Below are positions 18,011-26,579 of a DNA stretch of 59,762 nucleotides, piece after piece (within the stretch, counting starts at the first letter, position 1; each line of letters starts with the position of its first letter). The notes under the pieces were generated by a model. The model saw only the letters and a program-made list of their open reading frames with translations. It was not told where the DNA came from and ran no database searches. The stretch covers positions 1 to 59,762 of the forward strand of contig JAGHSF010000006.1 in the NCBI GenBank assembly GCA_018065985.1, given 5' to 3'. Source of the DNA: Candidatus Cryptobacteroides choladohippi (GTDB lineage: Bacteria; Bacteroidota; Bacteroidia; Bacteroidales; UBA932). The position numbers and the translations under genes are program-made.

Positions 18011-18799
18011 CTACCGGCCGAGGTGCTCAGATACCACCTTCATGATCTGCTCGCCGCGCATGGTGCGGTCGAGAATCGTGCCGTCAGGGCCGATGAGCAT
18101 GATGGTAGGTATTCCGATGATTCCGTAAAGGTCAGTGGGTATTCTCTGAGCATTGATTATCTGGTTCCAGACGATTCCGTGCTCCTTTGCAGCTGCGACG
18201 GTAAGCTCCGGCTTGTCCCATACAGCCACGCTGAGGACGTCGAAATCCTTCCCGTGATACTTCTCATAAACTGCCTTGATGTTGGGAATCTCCGCCTTGC
18301 ACGGGCCGCACCAGCTTGCCCAGAAGTCCACGAGGACATACTTGCCCTTGCCCACAAAATCGGAGAACTTGACGCCATCCACCTCGAAGTCGGTGAATTT
18401 GCAGCCAACTGCAGTCCTTTCGAGGACATCCAGACGGTCAAGGATTCTCACGACATCAGGGTTTGTCTTGAGGGTGTCGTGAAGTGAGTCTACTATGCGC
18501 CTTATCTCATCAGGGTCGAAGCACTCGTTGTCAACAGCTTCCTTGAGGGCGATCACGGCAAGCCTGTTGTTCCTGTTCTTCTTGATGAAAGAACGGTTCA
18601 TTTGTGCGTACTCGGCAATGAGAGCATTGTATGTTGAATCCCATTCCTCATCGGTGATGTCAGCAGAAAGCTGCGATTCCGCCTTTTCAGAGAAGGCCCT
18701 GCATGCATCCTTGTATGCGGTGATTTCCTCATCTGTATTACTGCTGCCGCAGGCAGCCAGGGCAAGGAGGGCGAATGCTGCCGATATTATCCTCTTCAT
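18011..18799 (-). CDS. TlpA/ResA-like thioredoxin-fold lipoprotein
   Basis: A 262-residue predicted lipoprotein (MKRIISAAFALLALAACGSS, lipobox LAAC) with a helical N-terminal region (about residues 25-120) and a C-terminal AhpC/TSA-type thioredoxin domain. The redox motif is VLVDFWASWCGPCKAEIPNI, with the WCGPC active site, and the cis-Pro lies in GIIGIPTIMLIGPDG. It probably reduces or isomerises periplasmic thiols. The frame runs 270 bases further upstream through a terminator and into rpsC; the ATG at 18799 is chosen because it starts the signal peptide. It heads a unit with uvrC and pnuC. Confidence 0.9.
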   Translation of the reverse strand: MKRIISAAFALLALAACGSSNTDEEITAYKDACRAFSEKAESQLSADITDEEWDSTYNALIAEYAQMNRSFIKKNRNNRLAVIALKEAVDNECFDPDEIRRIVDSLHDTLKTNPDVVRILDRLDVLERTAVGCKFTDFEVDGVKFSDFVGKGKYVLVDFWASWCGPCKAEIPNIKAVYEKYHGKDFDVLSVAVWDKPELTVAAAKEHGIVWNQIINAQRIPTDLYGIIGIPTIMLIGPDGTILDRTMRGEQIMKVVSEHLGR

Positions 18800-18827
18800 G
18801 GTAATGACAATTAGATGGTACTTAATG

Positions 18828-18858
18828 AAAAACCGGTTTCGGAAATCTCCGAAACCGG
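18828..18858 (-). terminator. Intrinsic terminator after rpsC
   Basis: An 11-bp perfect inverted repeat, CCGGTTTCGGA (18833-18843) and TCCGAAACCGG (18848-18858), with a 4-base loop. On the minus strand it is followed by TTTTT. It lies 27 bases past the rpsC stop and shows that the rplC-rpsC operon ends here instead of continuing into rplP. Confidence 0.9.
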
Positions 18859-18884
18859 CACTAATATAGTAATTTTTAATCAAA

Positions 18885-19640
18885 TTACTTGTTGTTGTCA
18901 CGACGAGGGCGACGGTCGCCATCACGACGGGGACGACGGTCTCCGCGACGATCACCACGACCCTGACCTGCTGCCTGAGCATTAGCTGCTGCAAGAGCTG
19001 CGGGAGTGAGGTCCTGACGGCCATACTTCTCACCGTTGCAGATCCAAACCTTGATGCCGAGGCAACCAACCTTGGTGTTTGCTACTGCGAGTGCATAGTC
19101 GATGTCTGCGCGGAAGGTGTGAAGAGGGGTACGACCCTCCTTGAACATCTCGGAGCGTGCCATTTCAGCGCCACCTACGCGGCCGCTGATCTGAACCTTG
19201 ATACCTTCTGCACCAACGCGCATGGTGTTGGCAACAGCCATCTTGATGGCGCGACGATAGCTTACACGGCCTTCGATCTGGCGTGCGATGCTGTCTGCCA
19301 CGATGTTGGCATCAACCTCGGGGCGCTTAACCTCGTAGATGTTGATCTGATCGTCCTTGTTGGTGACCTTCTTGAGCTCTTCCTTAAGCTTGTCGACCTC
19401 CTGGCCGCCCTTTCCGATGATGAAACCGGGACGGGCTGCATAGATTGTGACGGTGATGAGCTTGAGGGTGCGCTCGATGACGATCCTGCTCAGACTTGCC
19501 TTTGCAAGGCGCTTGCCGAGATACTTGCGGATCTCGTAGTCTTCTGCGATCTTCTCTGCATAGTTTCCACCACACCAGTTAGAGTCCCAACCACGGGTGA
19601 TACCGATACGATTGCTGATAGGATTAGTTTTCTGTCCCAT
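18885..19640 (-). CDS. rpsC: 30S ribosomal protein S3 (last gene of the upstream ribosomal operon)
   Basis: Small-subunit protein at the mRNA entry pore. The 251-residue sequence has [20 protein letters not shown], the KH domain with [19 protein letters not shown], and the C-domain [20 protein letters not shown]. It ends in an Arg/Asp/Gly-rich tail with repeated GDRR and RPRRD units (about the last 30 residues). It follows rplV by 2 bases. A strong terminator comes next instead of rplP, the normal neighbour, which lies about 10 kb away. Confidence 0.98.
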   Translation of the reverse strand: MGQKTNPISNRIGITRGWDSNWCGGNYAEKIAEDYEIRKYLGKRLAKASLSRIVIERTLKLITVTIYAARPGFIIGKGGQEVDKLKEELKKVTNKDDQINIYEVKRPEVDANIVADSIARQIEGRVSYRRAIKMAVANTMRVGAEGIKVQISGRVGGAEMARSEMFKEGRTPLHTFRADIDYALAVANTKVGCLGIKVWICNGEKYGRQDLTPAALAAANAQAAGQGRGDRRGDRRPRRDGDRRPRRDNNK

Positions 19641-19642
19641 AA

Positions 19643-20056
19643 TTACTCTGCTTTGGCGGGTTTAACATCAAGAATTACGGTAACGTGGTTTGAACGCTTG
19701 CGGATACGTCCGGCACGGCCCTGAGGGCAAGGACGGATGCGCTTGAGTGTACGACCTTCGTCAACCATAATAGTCTTTACATATACATTACCATTCTCGA
19801 GTTCCTTGCTCTGCTCGGGGTTCTTGGCTTCCCAGTTTGCGATTGCGCTGCGGAGAAGCTTCTCAAGAGGCTGAGATGCCTGACGCTTTGAGAAGTGCAG
19901 GAGATCGAGTGCATGGTTAACTTCGACGCCACGGACTGTGTCTGCTACGAGACGCATCTTGCGAGGAGAAGTAGGGACGTCGTTGAGCTTTGCGATAGCG
20001 GTAGCCTTCTTAGCCTCCTTGAGGCGCTCGGCCATTAAATGTTTACGATTTCCCAT
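19643..20056 (-). CDS. rplV: 50S ribosomal protein L22
   Basis: Large-subunit protein lining the peptide exit tunnel. The 137-residue product has [20 protein letters not shown] and the C-terminal beta-hairpin region [20 protein letters not shown], followed by the conserved NHVTVIL. Gap to rpsS is 5 bases. Confidence 0.98.
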   Translation of the reverse strand: MGNRKHLMAERLKEAKKATAIAKLNDVPTSPRKMRLVADTVRGVEVNHALDLLHFSKRQASQPLEKLLRSAIANWEAKNPEQSKELENGNVYVKTIMVDEGRTLKRIRPCPQGRAGRIRKRSNHVTVILDVKPAKAE

Positions 20057-20061
20057 AATGA

Positions 20062-20334
20062 TTACTTCTTATTGTTTCCTGCGTGACCGCGGAATGTACG
20101 TGTAGGGGCGAATTCGCCGAGTTTGTGACCTACCATCTGCTCAGTTACATAAACCGGAATAAACTTGTTTCCGTTATGCACAGCGATAGTATGGCCGATA
20201 AAGTCAGGAGAGATCATGCTGGCACGAGACCAGGTCTTGACCACTTCCTTCTTCTTGCTACCATCATTCATAGCAAGAATTCTGTTCTCCAGAGCTTCCT
20301 GGATGTATGGACCTTTTCTAAGTGAACGACTCAT
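20062..20334 (-). CDS. rpsS: 30S ribosomal protein S19
   Basis: Small-subunit head protein forming a complex with S13. The 90-residue product starts [20 protein letters not shown] and has the signature [20 protein letters not shown] followed by [16 protein letters not shown]. Standard place between rplB and rplV. Confidence 0.98.
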   Translation of the reverse strand: MSRSLRKGPYIQEALENRILAMNDGSKKKEVVKTWSRASMISPDFIGHTIAVHNGNKFIPVYVTEQMVGHKLGEFAPTRTFRGHAGNNKK

Positions 20335-20357
20335 AAATCTCTAAAGTTTAATTCCGA

Positions 20358-21182
20358 TTATTTCTTTCTTCTCTCTATGATGAACTTGTTGGAAGCAGCC
20401 TTAGGATTACGTGTCTTGTATCCCTTAGCAGGCAATCCCTTGCGTGAACGAGGATGTCCACCGGATGCACGTCCTTCACCACCACCCATAGGGTGATCAA
20501 CAGGGTTCATAACGACACCACGGTTGTGAGGGCGTCTGCCGAGCCAGCGGCTGCGGCCAGCCTTACCGTCACTCTCGAGGTTGTGGTCTGTATTGGATAC
20601 CTGACCAACGGTAGCACGGCAGCTAACGAGAACCATACGGGTCTCACCTGAAGGGAGACGGAGGATGGCGTGGTTGCCTTCACGTGCTGCGAGCTGTGCG
20701 AATGTGCCGGCTGAACGTGCCATTGCGGCACCCTGACCGGGACGAAGCTCGATGTTGTGTACGTTGGTACCCACCGGAATCTCACTCAGAGGGAGGCAGT
20801 TACCGATTTCAGGAGCAGCACCGCTACCTGAAGCGATAACCTGACCTACCTTGAGGTCCTTGGGTGCGATGATATACCTCTTCTCGCCATCCTCATACTG
20901 AACAAGGGCGATACGGGCGCTGCGGTTGGGATCGTACTCGATGGTGAGAACGGTTGCAGTGCAGTTGTCCTTGTCACGACGGAAGTCGATGATACGGTAC
21001 ATTCTCTTGTGGCCGCCACCGATGTAACGAACTGTCATCTGGCCGGTGTTGTTGCGTCCACCTGTGCTCTTAAGGGGCTCCAGCAATGATTTCTGAGGCT
21101 TGTTGGTTGTAATCTCGTCGAAACTGCTGATAGCTTTGTTTCTCTGACCGGGAGTAACCGGTTTGAATTTTCTTACTGCCAT
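20358..21182 (-). CDS. rplB: 50S ribosomal protein L2
   Basis: Core large-subunit protein needed for subunit joining and peptidyl transfer. The 274-residue product has the conserved [24 protein letters not shown] N-terminal region and the catalytic-site loop [20 protein letters not shown], including the conserved His of NPVDHP. It is preceded by AAGGGAGGG on the minus strand with 8 bases to the ATG, one of the few strong ribosome-binding sites here. Confidence 0.98.
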   Translation of the reverse strand: MAVRKFKPVTPGQRNKAISSFDEITTNKPQKSLLEPLKSTGGRNNTGQMTVRYIGGGHKRMYRIIDFRRDKDNCTATVLTIEYDPNRSARIALVQYEDGEKRYIIAPKDLKVGQVIASGSGAAPEIGNCLPLSEIPVGTNVHNIELRPGQGAAMARSAGTFAQLAAREGNHAILRLPSGETRMVLVSCRATVGQVSNTDHNLESDGKAGRSRWLGRRPHNRGVVMNPVDHPMGGGEGRASGGHPRSRKGLPAKGYKTRNPKAASNKFIIERRKK

Positions 21183-21196
21183 TGTCTGTCCCTCCC

Positions 21197-21487
21197 TTAA
21201 ATGTTAGCGTAGAAATCAATCTTATCCTCACCAGCAAGAGTGATGTATGCCTTCTTGTAGTGATTTGCACGGCCGCGAAGAATGCCTGCCTTTGTGTAGC
21301 GGGTTCTCTTCTTTCCGTGATAGTTGACTGTATTGACTGCAGCCACGTTGACGTTGTACATCTTCTCGACTGCGTCCTTGATCTGAAGTTTGTTGGCCTT
21401 ACGGTCTACGATAAAGCCATAACGGTTCAACTTTTCGCCCTGATCCGTCAACTTCTCTGTTACGATTGGCTTAATGATAATTCCCAT
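21197..21487 (-). CDS. rplW: 50S ribosomal protein L23
   Basis: Exit-tunnel protein that docks trigger factor and SRP. The 96-residue product begins [20 protein letters not shown] and carries the signature [20 protein letters not shown]. Gap to rplB 14 bases, to rplD 12 bases. Confidence 0.97.
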   Translation of the reverse strand: MGIIIKPIVTEKLTDQGEKLNRYGFIVDRKANKLQIKDAVEKMYNVNVAAVNTVNYHGKKRTRYTKAGILRGRANHYKKAYITLAGEDKIDFYANI

Positions 21488-21499
21488 CTTCGTGTACTT

Positions 21500-22129
21500 T
21501 TAGCGCTGGTTTCTCTCTGCGAGGATGTCCTGAACGCCGTCGATGAGTACCAGAGTGTTGGCATTCATGATTGCGTAGGTGTTGATCTCGTCAACACTGA
21601 TGACCTTGACCTGCTCGAGGTTGCGTGATGAAAGATAGATGTTGGTTGAATTCTGAGGAAGCACGTAGAGAACCTTGCGGTCGCCAGCCTTGATGGCTGC
21701 GTTGATTGCGAGGAATTCCTTTGTCTTGGGTGCATCCATGGTGAAAGGCTCGAGCATGATGATAGCATTCTCCTGTGCCTTGTAGCTGAGAGCTGACTTG
21801 CGGGCGAGAGCCTTGACCTTCTTGTTCAACTTGTTGTGATAGAAACGGGGGGTAGGTCCGAATACACGGCCACCACCAACGTAGATATTTGACTTGAGAG
21901 ATCCGTGACGTGCACCGCCGCCGCCCTTCTGGCGACCCATCTTCTTGGTGCTGTGTGCATTCTCGCTGCGATCCTTGGTGTCAGCGTTTCCGTGACGCTG
22001 GTTGGCGAGATACTGTACTACGTCAAGATAAATAGCATGATCATTAGGCTCGATAGCGAAAACTGCATCTGCGAGCTCGACTTCCTTACCTGACTGGGTT
22101 CCGTCGATTTTCAAAACTGGTAATTTCAT
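21500..22129 (-). CDS. rplD: 50S ribosomal protein L4
   Basis: Exit-tunnel protein; in E. coli it also represses the S10 operon. The 209-residue product has the extended-loop segment KKMGRQKGGGGARHGSLKSN and GGGRVFGPTPRFYHNKLNKK, followed by ALARKSALSYKAQ. Normal length; 4 bases after rplC. Confidence 0.98.
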   Translation of the reverse strand: MKLPVLKIDGTQSGKEVELADAVFAIEPNDHAIYLDVVQYLANQRHGNADTKDRSENAHSTKKMGRQKGGGGARHGSLKSNIYVGGGRVFGPTPRFYHNKLNKKVKALARKSALSYKAQENAIIMLEPFTMDAPKTKEFLAINAAIKAGDRKVLYVLPQNSTNIYLSSRNLEQVKVISVDEINTYAIMNANTLVLIDGVQDILAERNQR

Positions 22130-22133
22130 ACTC

Positions 22134-22760
22134 TTAAGCCTCCAAAACTACATAAGAACCTTTTGCTCCAGGTACTGAACCCTTTACAACAACGAGGTTG
22201 TTCTCAGGGATGACCTTTACTATCTGAAGGTTGAATACCTTCACGCGGGCATTTCCCATGTGACCGCCCATGCGCATTCCGGGGAGTACGCGGCTAGGCC
22301 ATGAAGATGCGCCCATTGAACCGGGGTGACGGAGACGGTTGTGCTGACCGTGAGTCTGGCCGCCGACGCCGGCGAAACCATAACGGTGTACAACGCCCTG
22401 GAAACCCTTACCTTTAGAAGTGCCGACAACGTCGCAGTACTTCACATCCTCGGTGAAGATGTTCTCTACTGTGAGCTTGTCTCCGAGCTTGAGCTCTCCC
22501 TCGAAGTTATTCTCGAACTCGACGAGCTTTCTCATGGGAGCAACTCCTGCCTTCTTGAAATGCCCCTGAAGAGGCGCGCTGGTGTGCTTCTCTGTTGTTT
22601 CGTCATAGGCAAGCTGCACTGCAGAATAACCGTCGGTCTCCACGGTGCGGATTTGCGTAACAACACACGGACCAGCCTCGATGACGGTGCATGGTATGTT
22701 CTTACCATCAGCACCGAAAACGGATGTCATTCCGATTTTCTTTCCAATTAATCCAGGCAT
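22134..22760 (-). CDS. rplC: 50S ribosomal protein L3 (first gene of the upstream ribosomal operon)
   Basis: Large-subunit assembly protein near the peptidyl-transferase centre. The 208-residue product starts [20 protein letters not shown] and has the conserved loop [20 protein letters not shown]. The gene usually upstream, rpsJ, is absent: the next gene is the divergent cdaA. A TAnnTTTG box at 22822-22829 shows that rplC opens its own unit. Confidence 0.98.
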   Translation of the reverse strand: MPGLIGKKIGMTSVFGADGKNIPCTVIEAGPCVVTQIRTVETDGYSAVQLAYDETTEKHTSAPLQGHFKKAGVAPMRKLVEFENNFEGELKLGDKLTVENIFTEDVKYCDVVGTSKGKGFQGVVHRYGFAGVGGQTHGQHNRLRHPGSMGASSWPSRVLPGMRMGGHMGNARVKVFNLQIVKVIPENNLVVVKGSVPGAKGSYVVLEA

Positions 22761-22803
22761 TGGTTTAATTAACTAATTGTTTACTAATAATTTAAATAAT
22801 TCC

Positions 22804-22829
22804 GCCCATTTTTGCGGGCTGCAAATATA
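22804..22829 (-). promoter_or_regulatory. Predicted -7 promoter box for rplC operon with a 5'-terminal hairpin
   Basis: The minus strand reads TATATTTG at 22822-22829, a full TAnnTTTG match, about 61 bases before the rplC ATG. At the very start of the predicted mRNA lies a GCCC/GGGC inverted repeat (22804-22807 with 22816-22819). It might stabilise the message or act in regulation; that is inference. Confidence 0.6.
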
Positions 22830-22878
22830 CAATATATTTTTATGATTTCCAAATACTTGATTTCCAATAATTTCATTG

Positions 22879-22886
22879 TACCTTTG
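22879..22886 (+). promoter_or_regulatory. Predicted -7 promoter box for cdaA
   Basis: TACCTTTG on the plus strand with TTG at 22857-22859 about 19 bases upstream, close to the Bacteroidota -33/-7 arrangement. Only 4 bases separate it from the ATG at 22891, so either the mRNA is leaderless or a later Met codon is the true start. Confidence 0.6.
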
Positions 22887-22890
22887 CAAT

Positions 22891-23700
22891 ATGATTATGG
22901 AAACACTGGGATTCCTCAACATGACGATGGTGGATTTCCTGGACATAACGATAGTCGCCGCAATCATCTACGCGGCCATACGGTGGATCAAGGGATCTTC
23001 CGCGGTGAACATCTTCATCGCCATCATAATCCTCCTCATCTGCCGCATCCTGTCGGTTTCCATCGGCATGAAGATGCTCAGCTCCCTGCTGGGGACCCTG
23101 CTTGACGTGGGAGCCATCGCCCTCATCGTCATCTTCCAGCCCGAGATACGCCGTTTCCTCAACCGCATCGGCAGTTCCGCCGGCAAGACCATCGGCAGCC
23201 GCAGCTTCCTTCACTGGCTCCTGCCCTCCAGGTCGCTGGTGAGCATAGACGACAGCATGGTCGACGAGATAGCAAGGGCCTGCATGGAGATGGGCGAGCA
23301 GAAGACCGGCGCCCTCATCATACTCCGCAAGCGCAACACGCTCGAGGATATAGTGAACACCGGCGACAGGATCGATGCAAAGATCAGCAGCCGCCTGATA
23401 CAGAACATCTTCTTCAAGAACAGTCCGCTGCATGACGGCGCCATGATAATCGCCGACGGCCGCATACTTGCGGCCCGCTGCACACTGCCCATATCGGAAC
23501 GTCCGGACCTCCCCGCCAGCTTCGGCATGCGCCACAAGGCCGCAATGGGAATCTCGGAGCAGACCGACGCCGATGTGATAGTCGTTTCCGAGCAGACGGG
23601 ACGGGTATCCTTCGTGCGGGACAGCCGGATAATGCCAATAACAAGCATCAACACCCTGAAACTTCTGATCAAGGGAGAGAAGGAAAGCGCAAGTGAATAG
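22891..23700 (+). CDS. cdaA: Diadenylate cyclase (c-di-AMP synthase, CdaA/DisA_N family)
   Basis: Makes the second messenger c-di-AMP from two ATP. The 269-residue protein has three N-terminal membrane helices (about residues 12-75) and a DAC domain with both catalytic motifs: NSPLHDGAMIIADGRI (DGA) and PASFGMRHKAAMGISEQTDA (RHx-A, here RHKAA). Starts at 22891, 22897, 22921 or 22927 are possible. The first follows the promoter by 4 bases and would need leaderless initiation. mutS2 overlaps its end by 8 bases, so they are co-transcribed. Confidence 0.93.
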   Translation: MIMETLGFLNMTMVDFLDITIVAAIIYAAIRWIKGSSAVNIFIAIIILLICRILSVSIGMKMLSSLLGTLLDVGAIALIVIFQPEIRRFLNRIGSSAGKTIGSRSFLHWLLPSRSLVSIDDSMVDEIARACMEMGEQKTGALIILRKRNTLEDIVNTGDRIDAKISSRLIQNIFFKNSPLHDGAMIIADGRILAARCTLPISERPDLPASFGMRHKAAMGISEQTDADVIVVSEQTGRVSFVRDSRIMPITSINTLKLLIKGEKESASE

Positions 23701-26176
23701 AGGAACAGATACAAGGCTGGAAGGCAAATTGGGATTCGACCGTGTCAGGACCATGATTTCTGACAGGTGCATGACCGACTATGCCGCACGCAGGGTTGCC
23801 GAAGAGGAATTCAGCTCCGATCCGGCCACCATACGCAAGCGTCTCGCCCTCACCGACGAGATGCGCCTCATACTGATGTTCGAGGAGAACTTCCCCACCA
23901 CGGGATACATCGACGCCCTCCCCTTCCTGGAGCCCCTTCTCAAGGAGGGCAGCTGCATTGACGCACTGTCCCTCGCCAAGCTCAAGACAGCCATCGACAC
24001 CATACGCCGGATCATAGTCTTCTTCGGCGGCATAAAGGACGGCATATACCCTCAGCTCAAGCGTCTTGCATCCCCCGTGCACCACTATCCGGAAGTGCTG
24101 CGCCGCATAGAGCAGATACTCGACAAGTACGGCGAGATCAAGGACTCCGCATCCGAGAAGCTCTTCGAGATAAGAAGGGACATCAGGGCCAAGGAGGCCT
24201 CGGTGTCAAAGCGTGCCGCAGCCATTCTGCGCCAGGCCCAGGACGAAGGCATCGTGGAGGCCGACGCCAGCGTGAACATCAGGGACGGCAAGTACCTGAT
24301 CCCCGTCGGCACCTCATCCAAGCGCAAGATCCAGGGTTTCGTTTACGGCGAGTCCGCGTCCGGCAAGACCACATTCGTGGAGCCCGCCGAAATCGTGGAA
24401 CTCGAGAACGACATACTCGAGCTGCGCTTTGCCGAGTCCCGTGAAATCAACCGCATCCTTCTGGAATTCACCGGATTCGTGCGCCCGTACGTGCCCGAAC
24501 TCATGGAAGGTGCCGGATTCCTTGGCGAGATCGACTTCCTGATGGCCAAGGCCGGTACGGCTCTGGATTTCATAGCAGGCATGCCCGTGGTGTCGGAAGA
24601 CGGCACCCTCGCTCTCAGGAAGGCCCGCCACCCTCTGCTGGAAAAGGCCCTGCACAGAGAAGGCAAGGAAATGGTCCCTCTGACGGTGAGCCTCGACCCC
24701 AGGAAGCACATACTGCTCATCTCCGGACCCAACGCCGGAGGCAAGTCGGTATGCCTCAAGACTCTCGGCCTGCTTCAGTACATGTTCCAGTGGGGCATGC
24801 TCATACCCACCTCGGAAAGTTCCGAACTCCCGGTCTTTGACCGAATCATGGTCAGCATAGGAGACGACCAGTCCATCGACAACGACCTCTCGACATACAG
24901 TTCCTTCCTCGCCGACATGCGCGACATGCTCGCGTGTGCGGACTCGCGCACGCTCGTGCTTATAGATGAGTTCGGCTCAGGCACGGAACCTGCCGCCGGC
25001 GGAGCCATTGCCGAGGCCATACTCAGCGAACTTGACCGCCGTGGCGTGTACGGACTCATAACCACCCACTACACCAACCTGAAGCGCTATGCATCAGGCG
25101 CCGAGACAGGCGTGATCAACGGTGCGATGCTCTACGATTCATCCCGCATCGAGCCGATGTTCAAGCTGGAGGTCGGCCTGCCCGGCAACTCGTTCGCGTT
25201 CGAGCTTGCAAGGAAGATGCGCCTGCCCGAGGCCATTGTCAAGGACGCCGAGGCCCGCGCAGGAGAGGAGTTCGTGGGAATAGAGAGGAACCTGCGCAGG
25301 ATAGCCAGAGGCCGCAGGCAGCTCGACGAGAAGCTGCAGAAGGTCAAGAAGACCGACAGGAACCTGGAGGCCCTCACCGAACAGTACCAGCAGGAACTCG
25401 AGGAGATAAAGGCCCGGAAGAAGCAGATACTTGACGACGCGCGCAAGGAGGCCCAGGACATTGTCAAGGGAGCGGGCGCCCAGGTGGAGAAGACCATACG
25501 CGACATCAAGGAAGCGCAGGCCGGCAAGGAAGAGACCAAGGCTGCAAGGCTGGAGCTGCAGGGCTTCCTCGGAGCGATAGAGAAGAAGAAGGAGAAGGAT
25601 CGCAAGACCCGTGACGAATACATTGACCGCAAGATATCCCAGCTGGAGAAGAGGCGCAGGAAGAAGGACACTCCCTCCCCTGACGCAAAACCCGACACCA
25701 GGCAGTTGCCGCTCAAGGTGGGCGAGAAGGTCCGCATGAAGGACAACGGAATGGTCGGCGAGGTATCGAAAGTTTCCAGCAAGGCTGTGACCGTGATAAT
25801 AGGCAACATCTCCAGCAGCATGGCACCCGAAAGGCTCGAGCGCATATCCTCCAACGAGTTCAAGGAGAGCACACGAAAGCAGTTCAAGCCCGTGCAGCAG
25901 AAGATGGACGCATCCATCTCGGAACGCAAGCTGCAGTTCAAACCGGAGATCGACATCCGCGGGGCAAGGCTGTCAGACGCCCTTGATGCAGTGACTCGCT
26001 ACATCGACGACGCCATCATGCTCAACATCGGAATGGTGAGGATCATACACGGCAAGGGCACCGGAGTCCTGAGAGAGGAGATACAGAAGTACCTGCGGAC
26101 AGTGCCGGGGCTCACCGTGAAGGACGAAGACATAAGGCAGGGAGGCACAGGAGTGACGATAGTGACCTTCGACTAG
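23693..26176 (+). CDS. mutS2: Endonuclease MutS2
   Basis: MutS-like ATPase with a C-terminal Smr nuclease, which suppresses homologous recombination and in some bacteria rescues collided ribosomes. The 827-residue protein has the MutS core (clamp and lever helices), a Walker A SGPNAGGKSV near residue 345, the Walker B VLIDEFGSGTEPAAGGAIAE, an ITTHYTNLKRYA segment, a long charged coiled coil (about residues 520-660) and an Smr domain with DIRGARLSDAL and RIIHGKGTGVLREEI. The start is GTG, overlapping the cdaA stop by 8 bases. Confidence 0.95.
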   Translation: MNRGTDTRLEGKLGFDRVRTMISDRCMTDYAARRVAEEEFSSDPATIRKRLALTDEMRLILMFEENFPTTGYIDALPFLEPLLKEGSCIDALSLAKLKTAIDTIRRIIVFFGGIKDGIYPQLKRLASPVHHYPEVLRRIEQILDKYGEIKDSASEKLFEIRRDIRAKEASVSKRAAAILRQAQDEGIVEADASVNIRDGKYLIPVGTSSKRKIQGFVYGESASGKTTFVEPAEIVELENDILELRFAESREINRILLEFTGFVRPYVPELMEGAGFLGEIDFLMAKAGTALDFIAGMPVVSEDGTLALRKARHPLLEKALHREGKEMVPLTVSLDPRKHILLISGPNAGGKSVCLKTLGLLQYMFQWGMLIPTSESSELPVFDRIMVSIGDDQSIDNDLSTYSSFLADMRDMLACADSRTLVLIDEFGSGTEPAAGGAIAEAILSELDRRGVYGLITTHYTNLKRYASGAETGVINGAMLYDSSRIEPMFKLEVGLPGNSFAFELARKMRLPEAIVKDAEARAGEEFVGIERNLRRIARGRRQLDEKLQKVKKTDRNLEALTEQYQQELEEIKARKKQILDDARKEAQDIVKGAGAQVEKTIRDIKEAQAGKEETKAARLELQGFLGAIEKKKEKDRKTRDEYIDRKISQLEKRRRKKDTPSPDAKPDTRQLPLKVGEKVRMKDNGMVGEVSKVSSKAVTVIIGNISSSMAPERLERISSNEFKESTRKQFKPVQQKMDASISERKLQFKPEIDIRGARLSDALDAVTRYIDDAIMLNIGMVRIIHGKGTGVLREEIQKYLRTVPGLTVKDEDIRQGGTGVTIVTFD

Positions 26177-26201
26177 ACAGATAACACCTGACTTGACGAC
26201 C

Positions 26202-26579
26202 ATGAAAACTCAGAGACAACAGACAGGAAGGGCTGGAGAAGAGGAAGCCTGCTTGTATCTGCAGCGGCTCGGGCACACGATACTCGACAGAAACTGGAGG
26301 GCATCGCATCTTGAGACCGACATTGTATCATTAGACAAGACAGGCCTGCATTTTGTAGAGGTGAAGACGCGGAAGGCTCCTGTTGCGGCTGACCCCGCCG
26401 TCAACGTGGACTGCAGGAAAATGCAGAGAATGGTCCGGGCCGCGCAGAGGTATCTGCATGATCCCGGCAGAAAGCTGCCCGATGTCGAGGTGTTCTTTGA
26501 TGTGATCACCGTCGTCATTGATGGGGATGAGATAACACTGGAATACTACCCACAAGCATTTATACCCACATATGTATAA
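26202..26579 (+). CDS. YraN/UPF0102 family nuclease-like protein
   Basis: A 125-residue protein of the UPF0102 (YraN) family, which has a restriction-endonuclease-like fold and no firmly established role. Typical segments are QTGRAGEEEACLYLQRLGHT, ILDRNWRASHLETDIVSLDK and LHFVEVKTRKA, giving the E-x-D-x-ExK nuclease pattern with the usual GEID changed to LETDIV. The ATG at 26202 is preferred to a TTG nine bases earlier. Its end overlaps manC by 8 bases. Confidence 0.9.
   Translation: MKTQRQQTGRAGEEEACLYLQRLGHTILDRNWRASHLETDIVSLDKTGLHFVEVKTRKAPVAADPAVNVDCRKMQRMVRAAQRYLHDPGRKLPDVEVFFDVITVVIDGDEITLEYYPQAFIPTYV

Noticed and set aside
8917..18884. Interpretation of the 10-kb block as a mobile element or genomic island
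   Set aside because: No integrase, transposase, flanking repeat or tRNA is visible, and the genes are ordinary chromosomal ones in mixed orientation.
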